Below, in pieces: positions 60,001 to 64,000 of a DNA stretch of 64,000 nt. A program made the translations under genes and the position numbers. The stretch is from assembly GCF_050624435.1 (NCBI RefSeq), contig NC_134539.1, positions 120,511,525 to 120,575,524 on the forward strand, written 5' to 3'. The first letter of the stretch is position 1; each line of letters starts with the position of its first letter. The notes beneath the pieces were generated by a model. The model was not told the DNA's origin. It made no database searches and worked only from the letters and a program-made list of their open reading frames with translations. The DNA comes from Tenrec ecaudatus (lineage: Eukaryota > Chordata > Mammalia > Afrosoricida > Tenrecidae).

Positions 60001-61268
60001 CAAACAAAGAGAGAGAGTGCCATCTCTACAGTGACTTGCATTTTATTTAAAATTTGAAGAAAAAAAAACCTCAGTAGTTATTTGCCCTCCCCCCCAAAAT
60101 AAAATAAAAACCAGGTAAAAAAATGTCTTTGCATGGCATAAAAATCGAAGATGGTAAAATGAAAAGACTCATTTAGAATTTGCCAAACTAGGCAAATGTG
60201 TAATCCAAAGCTTCAACCTCATCAAAATACAGATTTCAAAAGATATTCAGAAACGGCTCACTGAAGTTCTTAAGAAATAGTGACAAGCAACGACACCCTT
60301 TATTTCCTGTTCAGATGCAGTTCAAATTTCTATTTCCTTTTAAAGGAAACAGTACAGCAACACAGGGAAGAGGGTCCATAATGCTGTACCACCGCAAACT
60401 CTAAAAAGGAACACTAGCCAGGAAAGGGGTTTGACACCCAAGATGAGACAATTAGATTTTTACACATCCAATAATTTGGCTTCCTTAAAATAAAATAAAA
60501 TTGGCCGGGGGGGGGGGGGGGGTTGACTATATGTAAACTATACACTCACTAATGTCTAGCAAGCTCCTTTTGAAGGCTCATGGCCTAGTAGTACAACATT
60601 CGTTTCAAAGCGTTTTAAGGTACTAGTCAAGGCCAGACTATTTACAACGAAATCAAACCCTTTCCAAAGAACCTTTACTCTGCAAGTGTGTGTCGCTCTT
60701 GCCCTCAGGAATGATGCCTCCGTAGTGAGAGCTCGCACATTAAAATAGAAAGACACTGCTAGCAGTGCAGCTGCGACATTTCCAGATAATTAAGCCTCCC
60801 GGAGGGTAGGTGGTTTCTGTTAAGGGATAGGCCCGAAACGCCCCAAATTCTTCAGCCCCACGCCAAGGCGCGTGCTTGGGCCACAGCAGCGCCTCCCTGA
60901 GGCCAAGGGTCAAGGGACAGGGTTCCAAAAGGAAGGAAACCCAAGGGTGACGGGCTCAAAGTGCGTGCGGGGCGCTAGGCTCGCGGCCCGCAGAGGTTAC
61001 TCGAGCGCCCCACTGCAAAGGCGAGTTCGTGGGGCCTGCCGGAGCGAAGGCCTCGCCTAGGAGTTGCAACACTTTCCCCAGTGCGCAGCGCCCGGGCTGG
61101 GGGAGGGGAGCGGGGGAAACAGCTGCCAGAGCAGCGGCCCGCCCGGCCGCCCCGCGGGCCCGCTCGCTCGCTCACCGTCAGGGTGTCGTCGATGTAGAGG
61201 GGAATCTGCCTCCTCTCGAAAGGGAACTCCTCCTCCCCGTCCCTGCACACCGCCACCAGTCGCGCCAT
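32885..61268 (-). CDS. GGNBP2: GGNBP2, gametogenetin-binding protein 2 (13 coding exons, 696 aa)
   Basis: Coding exons, minus strand: 61268-61176, 54405-54325, 53086-52833, 45938-45840, 41909-41796, 39941-39738, 38787-38613, 37658-37464, 35281-35134, 34776-34651, 34565-34417, 34012-33764, 33088-32885 (2091 nt). All junctions keep phase and the length is within one residue of the human 697 I recall. GGNBP2 (ZNF403/LCRG1) is a nuclear and cytoplasmic protein that binds gametogenetin and has roles in spermatogenesis and placental development. Visible: Cys-rich stretches near residues 85-90 (CVGCRR) and in exon 6 (CTDC, CC...C.CC), a basic NLS-like run at 371-384 (EKKRQKRKNRRKNK), a second Lys-rich run at 528-539, an acidic Cys/Asp/Glu-rich region at 497-525, and a C-terminus ending GWLTTAGAN. 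The start has -3 A and +4 G. No fold with a known reaction is visible. Confidence 0.97.
33764..34012 (-). CDS. GGNBP2: GGNBP2 coding exon 12
   Basis: Acceptor ggttttag, donor gtaagt; 83 codons, phase 0 at both ends (IPKLGSCITDP...KSLVELL). Confidence 0.96.
34160..34300 (+). repeat. MIR/L2-like relic
   Basis: 'tgcctcatttcatcttcaca', 'ataggg' and later 'tgagtgaacgaagacacaga' follow the MIR order 'cctcatttcatcctcacaac...gatgaggaaactgaggcacag'. Confidence 0.5.
34417..34565 (-). CDS. GGNBP2: GGNBP2 coding exon 11
   Basis: Acceptor tctgcag, donor gtaagt; the split codon G|TT gives Val497. Acidic/Cys region then the Lys run (KGKNKKKKKKSK). Confidence 0.95.
34651..34776 (-). CDS. GGNBP2: GGNBP2 coding exon 10
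   Basis: Acceptor attctcag, donor gtaggt; 126 nt, LSPHCNGSDCGYSSSMEG to NHDEH. Confidence 0.95.
35134..35281 (-). CDS. GGNBP2: GGNBP2 coding exon 9
   Basis: Acceptor ccttaaag (poor polypyrimidine tract), donor gtaagt; 148 nt, EADFIENSCKACGSTEDG to GSPKIKK. Confidence 0.93.
35550..35764 (-). repeat. AfroSINE copy
   Basis: Antisense: 'cttcacagaagcacactgtg', 'gggcttaaactaccaacctt', 'gcagttaacagcagagtact' and 'ccactgtgccaccagggctc'. A short sense fragment ('ccccgctggcacagtggacg') abuts it at 35480. Confidence 0.8.
36775..37062 (-). repeat. LINE (L1-like) 3' UTR, 5'-truncated, antisense
   Basis: Antisense of the 3' end shared by seven copies here: 'ccttttattagggctcttac', 'aacaatccatacatcaattg', then 'tttgagcccttggtatccgc' and a longer upstream part ('ctcctttcacccactggttc'). 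The longest copy in the window. Clade judged L1-like from the AATAAA plus A-tail and variable truncation; not confirmed. Confidence 0.7.
37464..37658 (-). CDS. GGNBP2: GGNBP2 coding exon 8
   Basis: Acceptor tataatag, donor gtagta; 65 codons, MTVEKVQGISRLEQL through the basic NLS-like run to VSQEK. Predicted largely helical/coiled. Confidence 0.95.
38613..38787 (-). CDS. GGNBP2: GGNBP2 coding exon 7
   Basis: Acceptor cttggtag, donor gtaact; 175 nt, RRERHAKTIDIAQEEVL to RKSFE. Confidence 0.95.
39215..39255. repeat. MIR tail-like relic
   Basis: 'atgcccagcacaaagtaggc' then 'actcataagg' matches the MIR 3' end 'gcctggcacatagtaagcgctcaataa'. Confidence 0.5.
39738..39941 (-). CDS. GGNBP2: GGNBP2 coding exon 6 (Cys-rich)
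   Basis: Acceptor ttccacag, donor gtatga; 204 nt, FCTDCKNKVLRAYN to EPEFAG; contains the CCPHERHVHVCC cluster, possibly metal-binding. Confidence 0.96.
41796..41909 (-). CDS. GGNBP2: GGNBP2 coding exon 5
   Basis: Acceptor tttctgcag, donor gtaagt; 114 nt, GCWMDVWELMSQEC to TYLRKH. Confidence 0.96.
45605..45795 (-). repeat. LINE (L1-like) 3' end, antisense
   Basis: Begins with an A-run/'ttttattgggggctcatata', continues 'tcacaatccatacagccatc' and 'cttgagcccttggtatcagc', and ends near 'gatttataaattattg'. In GGNBP2 intron 4, sense to the gene. Confidence 0.75.
45840..45938 (-). CDS. GGNBP2: GGNBP2 coding exon 4
   Basis: Acceptor ttaattag, donor gtaagt; 99 nt, SKLNDMIDAIPKSKKNKR to HKPKPL. Confidence 0.95.
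47537..47950 (+). repeat. LINE (L1-like) 3' end interrupted by a SINE
   Basis: Sense: 'gggggaacctattacaagga', 'gaagtgggtgaagggagatg', then after the SINE 'gctgataccaagggctcaag', 'gatgatggcaacaaatgtg' and 'tgagcccccaataaaataaa'. Confidence 0.75.
47641..47752 (+). mobile_element. Short A-tailed AfroSINE-like insertion with 16-bp target duplication
   Basis: Body 'ttcctggtagcatggtgttt' ... 'tcactggttcaaaaccacca' is the tRNA-like AfroSINE head; it ends in a 13-A tail instead of the RTE-like tail. Both sides carry aagatatgacaaaata (left copy about 47625-47640, right copy about 47752-47767), an exact duplication of the LINE target. Confidence 0.75.
47955..48111 (+). repeat. LINE (L1-like) 3' end, second copy
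   Basis: 'gctaatatcaagggctctag', 'aattatgatggcaatataag', 'gtaagagcccccaataaaat' and a final A run. Confidence 0.75.
48197..48386 (+). mobile_element. Short nonautonomous hAT-like element
   Basis: Ends cagtggtcctcaaactg and cagtttgaggaccctg are inverted repeats. The interior has 'ggccagttcactgtccctca' and 'ccgcgggccgcag'. The flanking octamers tcttagac and ccctagag agree at 5 of 8 positions around a TAGA core, as for hAT elements. No transposase. A different family from the SPIN-like element at 10385. Confidence 0.7.
48899..49048 (-). pseudogene. U1 snRNA retropseudogene
   Basis: The minus strand reads U1 nearly end to end: 'atactggcaggggagacgcc', 'aggatcacgaaggtggtttt', 'cccagggcgaggctcaccca', 'ttgcactccgggtgtgctga', 'cccctgccctttccccaagt'. 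It lacks about five bases near the 5' end (the 5'-splice-site recognition bases), and the third stem-loop and 3' part are diverged or shortened (about 150 versus 164 nt). It is followed by an A-rich tail and flanked by attacctgggccaac at 48860-48874 and 49047-49061. These are the marks of LINE-mediated retroposition. It lies in GGNBP2 intron 3 in the sense direction. Confidence 0.92.
51010..51195 (+). repeat. AfroSINE copy
   Basis: 'gagctgctaacagcacgctt', 'cagtctcggaaacccacagg' and 'ccaacagggtcactgctagt'. Confidence 0.7.
51600..51722 (-). repeat. LINE (L1-like) 3' end, antisense
   Basis: 'attgggggctcctaaacagc', 'ccaatccatacacacatcca' and 'gccatcatcattttcaaaac'. Confidence 0.75.
51735..51875 (+). 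repeat. AfroSINE fragment
   Basis: 'gaataagcatgaggctttct' and 'gagtcagcatcaacttaatg' 'gcagcagg', the AfroSINE tail. Confidence 0.65.
52345..52557 (-). repeat. AfroSINE, near full length
   Basis: Antisense: 'ctcattgccatctagttgat', 'cccctgtgggtttctgagac', 'tatccttgcagttagcagcc' and 'aaccactgtgcgcccagggc'. Confidence 0.85.
52833..53086 (-). CDS. GGNBP2: GGNBP2 coding exon 3
   Basis: Acceptor gctttag, donor gtaagt; 254 nt, RHSMLKQQDLSIAMVV to TLFYVH, including CVGCRR. Confidence 0.96.
53462..53640 (+). repeat. AfroSINE, near full length, well preserved
   Basis: Starts 'ggagccctggtgtagtgggt', continues 'gggttactaaccacagggtc' and 'ctactctgtcctattgggtc', and ends 'gagttagaatcaactcactg'. The clearest complete copy in the window. 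In GGNBP2 intron 2. Confidence 0.9.
53790..53880 (+). repeat. AfroSINE tail fragment
   Basis: 'gtctcagaaactcacaaggc' and 'gaccacgagtcggcaccaac'. Confidence 0.65.
54145..54262 (-). repeat. LINE (L1-like) 3' end, antisense
   Basis: 'cattttattaggggctcata', 'cacaacccatacatattcca' and 'cctcatcattctcaaaacat'. Confidence 0.75.
54325..54405 (-). CDS. GGNBP2: GGNBP2 coding exon 2
   Basis: Acceptor attttaag, donor gtaatt; 27 codons, MVMEFPDNVLNLDGHQ to KQFIQ. Confidence 0.95.
54565..54660 (-). repeat. MIR relic
   Basis: 'gattcaaattccagcactta' then 'ctatctgtatcattaccttg' and 'tttctgcattgttaaataaa' follow MIR order ('ggttcgaatcccggctctgccacttactagctgtgtgacctt'). Confidence 0.6.
55150..55500 (-). repeat. 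Two adjacent AfroSINE copies
   Basis: Antisense copy 1 at about 55152-55330 ('ctgccatcgagtcaattcca' to 'aattatgccacca'); copy 2 at about 55350-55500 ('agccatcaagtagattccaa' to 'tgaaaccaccagctgctcaa'). Confidence 0.8.
55533..56035 (+). repeat. RTE/BovB-type LINE 3' fragment, interrupted
   Basis: 'aaaagtaccagggactgcca', 'cagaatgctcctaagaagca', 'catactttggacatattatc' and, at the end, 'gaatcagaatcaacttgaca' 'gcacaac' are RTE/BovB 3' ORF2 and tail. Interrupted at about 55599 by a LINE 3' end. Confidence 0.85.
55599..55764 (+). mobile_element. LINE (L1-like) 3' end inserted into the RTE fragment
   Basis: 'gaggagctgatgccaggggc', 'gaatgatgagggcaatgaat' and 'tgtgcccctaataaaatgac', then an A-rich tail. 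gtacagccag occurs immediately before and after (about 55589 and 55765), so it is a target-site duplication. It dates this LINE as younger than the RTE copy. Confidence 0.75.
56455..56645 (+). repeat. AfroSINE, near full length
   Basis: 'agagtctggtggcattgtgg', 'ttctactctgtcctatagga' and 'gccagaatcaattcaatggc'. Confidence 0.85.
61176..61268 (-). CDS. GGNBP2: GGNBP2 coding exon 1
   Basis: 31 codons, MARLVAVCRDGEEEFPF to DDTLT, donor gtgagc. Start at 61268 chosen because it matches the known family N-terminus and has a strong context (acgATGg). The frame is open upstream to another ATG at 61544. Confidence 0.95.
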
Positions 61269-61310
61269 CGTCGCCGACGCTGCCGTTGCCACCGTCACCA
61301 CCTCCTCCCA

Positions 61311-61383
61311 GCTGCTGCTGCTGCTGCCGCCGCCGCCGCCGCTGCTACTGCTGCTGCCGCCGCCGCCGCTCCTACGGCTGCCG
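61311..61383. repeat. GGC/AGC triplet-repeat tract in the GGNBP2 5' region
   Basis: On the gene strand, two consecutive blocks of (GGC)n(AGC)n separated by a TAGCAG interruption, 43 nt upstream of the ATG. Read in the frame of the start codon it encodes Gly and Ser runs. Confidence 0.9.
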
Positions 61384-63394
61384 CCTCCTCCCAGCTCCTG
61401 CCTGCAACAGCCAAGCCCCGCGAGCGTAAGCGCCCGCCGCCGCGCAGCACATTCGCCACGGGGGGCGGGGGAGGAGTCGAGCCGGAGGGGCCGGGCGAGC
61501 CGGACGGCGTTTCCCATCACCCGATTCCACACGCGCTCAGCCAATCAGCGCCGGGCCCTCCCAACTCCCCCCCTCCTCCCCTCGCCCGCCGCCAGTCTGG
61601 GTCCAAAGGCGAGGCGGAAGGGACCCCGCCGGGCAGGGGGCTACCCTAGCCCGTCCCGGGAGGCCCGGCCCCCGGATCCCGCCCCGGCTCCGCCGCCTCA
61701 GCCCATTCCCTGCTTCAAGCCGGCCGCGGGCTGCCCCCAGCCTCCAACAGAGCCCCTCTTCCCCATTCTCGGAGCGCCCCGCCCAGTCGGTCCCCGGGGC
61801 CGCAGTTGCCCAGCGCGACCCCGCCCCTGGGAGGGGTCGACCCCGCCTAGTTCTGCGGAGGCCGAAGGGGGCCTCGGACCCTGTCCTCACCCTTCTCCGT
61901 GGAGGCCGCTCGGTCCTGACCTTCACCGTTTCGTGATCTCCTCCCTGATCCCCCACCTGTGCTCCCCGTTACCGGCTGACGAGGCCCGCGTCAGGGCCGG
62001 CCTGGGCGGGAGCGCGGCTCCGAATGCCGTTTCCTCTCCAGGCTCAGTCAGCCGCTCGCGCCACGGGGAGTGGGGGAGGGAGGGCGCGGGACGTGGGGAG
62101 GGTGGGGCAGGGAGGAGCCGAGACTGCCGGGAGGCGCCCCGCCCCCTCTCGCGAGACTCCTGTTCGCTGCTCCCGGGTTGTCCCTTTCGAAACCTTCGCG
62201 GAGGGGGTAGGCACGGTCCCTCTCTTGACCTGCGCCCTTTGCCGTGGTAGCTTCTTCCTCCGAGGTCGGGCTGGGAGGGGCAGTTTGTAGGCCTGAAGAC
62301 CTCCGTCTCTCGCCGCACTGGGCGGATAGGCGAAGGGAGCGGGCCCTAAGGTCGAGGCCTGGTGAGGTCTTGCTAAGTGGGGAGGGTCTGAGTCCTCCGA
62401 GGTAGGTGTGCGGGAAAGCGGGTAAGAAATGACCTCTGAGCCCGGCTTCCAGGCACCGGACGCCTCTGGATCCGCTTTCTACCGCGGGAAAATCGGAGGC
62501 GAAAGCCTTCTCCAGGGCCCTAGCACCCTTGTTCACCCAGAGCCAGCCTAATTGCTTCCCAGTGGAACTGCGTCCCAGAAAATCTTTAGAGCGGTCGGTT
62601 ATTTTTGTGTTGACACTTGAATGCACAACCCGCCATCCTTGTTCCTGGAGGGGGGTTTGTGTATGTGCCATGACCAGAAGAACTTTCGGGGTCAGGTTAA
62701 TATTAACTTAGGAACTGAGACTGGGGACGAGCCCCATGGTCAAATACTATTACTCGCCAAAGACCCCTGGCCATCTCCTGAGAAGCCTTGCTGCTAAGAC
62801 CGTTCCCTACATCCTGCCCACCACTGTTTACTCAGTTCTACCTTAAAGTCTTCGAAGGCCCGTTTGTCATGCCAAATAGTTGGGAAGTCTTCTGCCTCTG
62901 AAAGTCTTGAAGATCTTAAGAGTAATCTTTTACTGCTCTACAGCCTATTAATCCTAAAGCCACAGTCATATTTCCTGGGAGAATAGGCCAAAACTCTGAT
63001 ACTGACCTTTGATATTTTGGTCATCTCATGGAGCCTTAGATTCCCAACCAGAAATACCACAGTGCATCTTTGGTCATGTTGACTTAAGTAAGACATTGTG
63101 TGGTCACTGTTAGAGAAGGTGACATAAACTGCTAGGAAGAACCTTTGTTCAACCCAAAGGTAGGCTCATGTGTCCTTTGGCTACGTTAGGGGAACAGTGT
63201 AGTGTGCTCATTAGTTTAAACCAGTAGGCATTCATAATTTGTATGCTGCCTCTGACAGGCTAGACTTCATATCCAGAACTTTTTAACATTTTTAAAAGAA
63301 TCCTGTGTGTTCTGGTTAAAAACAAAACAAAAACCTAAAGGAACATAAGGCTTTATCTTCTGGAGGTGTGCCTATACTGACAAACTCCAACACA

Positions 63395-63540
63395 CTGCTT
63401 GCTATCACATCAATGCCAATTCACAGTGACCCTATAGGGCAGGGTAGAACTGTCCCTGTGGGTTTCCTGGACTAAATCTTCACGGAGCAGAGGGTCCAGG
63501 AGTGATTGGTAGTTCTGAACAGCTGACAAAGATTGAACTC
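63395..63540 (-). repeat. AfroSINE fragment
   Basis: 'tatcacatcaatgccaattc', 'gtgaccctatagggcagggt' and 'cctgtgggtttcctggacta'. Confidence 0.75.
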
Positions 63541-63819
63541 CTCCTGTAATAATGATACACTTAATGTTCAAACATTATACCCTCTAAACTTCCTTTGGGT
63601 TATGGTTGATAAAGGACACTGACAGCAAGGAGCTAATTTGAATGACTCGTGAACACAAACTGGGTACTGACAACGCAGAGGGTGTCTATTCTGGAGGTGT
63701 GAATTTAAGAAAAGGCATTAAAATCTAGATGTTAAATAAATCATTTGAAACGCTTAACTCCCCGACTTGGATTTGATGCTGCATTTGTATTTTGGACACT
63801 GCTTTACAAAATGTTGGGT

Positions 63820-63978
63820 ATATTTGAGACAATTCCAACTCAGAGTTGAACCTGCCCCATAGGCTTTTCTTGGTAGAAGCACATCAATACATTTCTCTCA
63901 TGGAACCACTGAGTGAGTTTGAACTGCCACCCTTTGAGTTAGCAACCAAAGACTTTACAGATGTGCCATCAAGACTCC
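63820..63978 (-). repeat. AfroSINE fragment
   Basis: 'ctctcatggaaccactgagt', 'gtttgaactgccaccctttg', 'agttagcaaccaaagacttt' and 'gatgtgccatcaagactcct'. Confidence 0.8.
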
Positions 63979-64000
63979 TTTCACTTAATACAACCACTTA

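Larger units (their letters stand above)
54406..61175. other. GGNBP2 intron 1
   Basis: 6.8 kb. Holds a MIR-like relic (54565-54660), two adjacent antisense AfroSINEs (55150-55500), an RTE fragment with a LINE inserted in it (55533-56035), an AfroSINE (56455-56645), then 56700-60480 AT-rich sequence with nothing I can name, a G run of 18-19 bases at about 60507-60525, and the CpG island shore from about 60750. Confidence 0.75.
60750..62500. promoter_or_regulatory. GGNBP2 CpG island and promoter
   Basis: About 1.7 kb of CpG-dense, TATA-less sequence. A CCAAT box is on the plus strand at 61541-61545 (ccaatcagcg), 270 bp above the start codon. A palindromic TCTCGCGAGA element is at 62147-62156, known as a core element of TATA-less and often bidirectional promoters. 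The island continues about 1 kb upstream of the start, so divergent transcription toward higher coordinates is possible. Confidence 0.7.
62501..64000. other. Upstream flank of GGNBP2
   Basis: No gene seen. Unique sequence to about 63390, then antisense AfroSINE fragments at 63395-63540 and 63820-63975. By synteny PIGW should lie beyond the right edge. Confidence 0.65.

Noticed and set aside
61384-61420. Possible splice acceptor (ggctgttgcag) above the GGNBP2 start, implying a noncoding first exon
   Set aside because: Poor polypyrimidine tract and no matching donor that I can defend; left open, not annotated.
62500-64000. Search for the PIGW 3' end on the minus strand
   Set aside because: No multi-membrane-span coding segment or convincing 3' UTR seen.

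Overview
The window is nuclear DNA from a placental mammal, and almost certainly from an afrotherian. Several dozen interspersed repeats have the AfroSINE pattern: a tRNA-like head, then a tail reading like 'ctatgagtcggaatcgactcgacggca' broken by mutations. There are also fragments of the RTE/BovB-type LINE that shares this tail. One 465-bp element has the ends of a SPIN (Space Invaders) hAT transposon. Within Afrotheria SPIN has been described from tenrecs, so a tenrec such as Echinops is my best guess. That is inference, not proof. Base composition changes sharply near 29 kb: the left part is GC-rich and full of simple repeats, the right part is AT-rich.

Three complete protein-coding genes lie head-to-tail on the minus strand. 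GGNBP2 (start codon 61268, stop 32885) has 13 coding exons encoding 696 aa. DHRS11 (28773 to 20453) has 7 exons encoding 260 aa. MRM1 (18066 to 15968) has 5 exons encoding 317 aa. I traced every exon from splice sites and reading phase, and all three frames close exactly. Each start codon lies in a CpG island. This is the order of human 17q12 (PIGW-GGNBP2-DHRS11-MRM1-LHX1), here inverted. Neither PIGW nor LHX1 is in the window, so 1-15.3 kb should be the upstream flank of LHX1.

Layout. 1-15.3 kb is intergenic: a pyrimidine minisatellite, a very long (CT)n tract, AfroSINE/MIR/L2 relics, a SPIN element, a perfect 26-bp inverted repeat, and two stretches rich in homeodomain-like sites that may be conserved enhancers. 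15.3-18.4 kb is MRM1. 18.4-19.9 kb is repeat-filled. 19.9-29.1 kb is DHRS11. 29.1-32.4 kb is repeat-filled and holds an RTE fragment. 32.4-61.6 kb is GGNBP2, whose introns hold LINE 3' ends, AfroSINEs, a nested retroposon cluster, a second hAT-like element and a U1 snRNA retropseudogene. 61.6-64 kb is the upstream half of the GGNBP2 CpG island and repeat-bearing flank.

The genes are syntenic neighbours, not a pathway: a mitochondrial rRNA 2'-O-methyltransferase, a cytosolic NADP-dependent short-chain reductase, and a nuclear gametogenetin-binding protein. No CRISPR, defence or other unusual multi-gene system is present. The observations most worth checking are: in DHRS11, a predicted Cys in place of the catalytic Ser and an Asn in place of the cofactor-binding Asp; in MRM1, a GC splice donor and an early stop; in GGNBP2, an open in-frame extension through a triplet-repeat 5' region; and the intergenic perfect hairpin.
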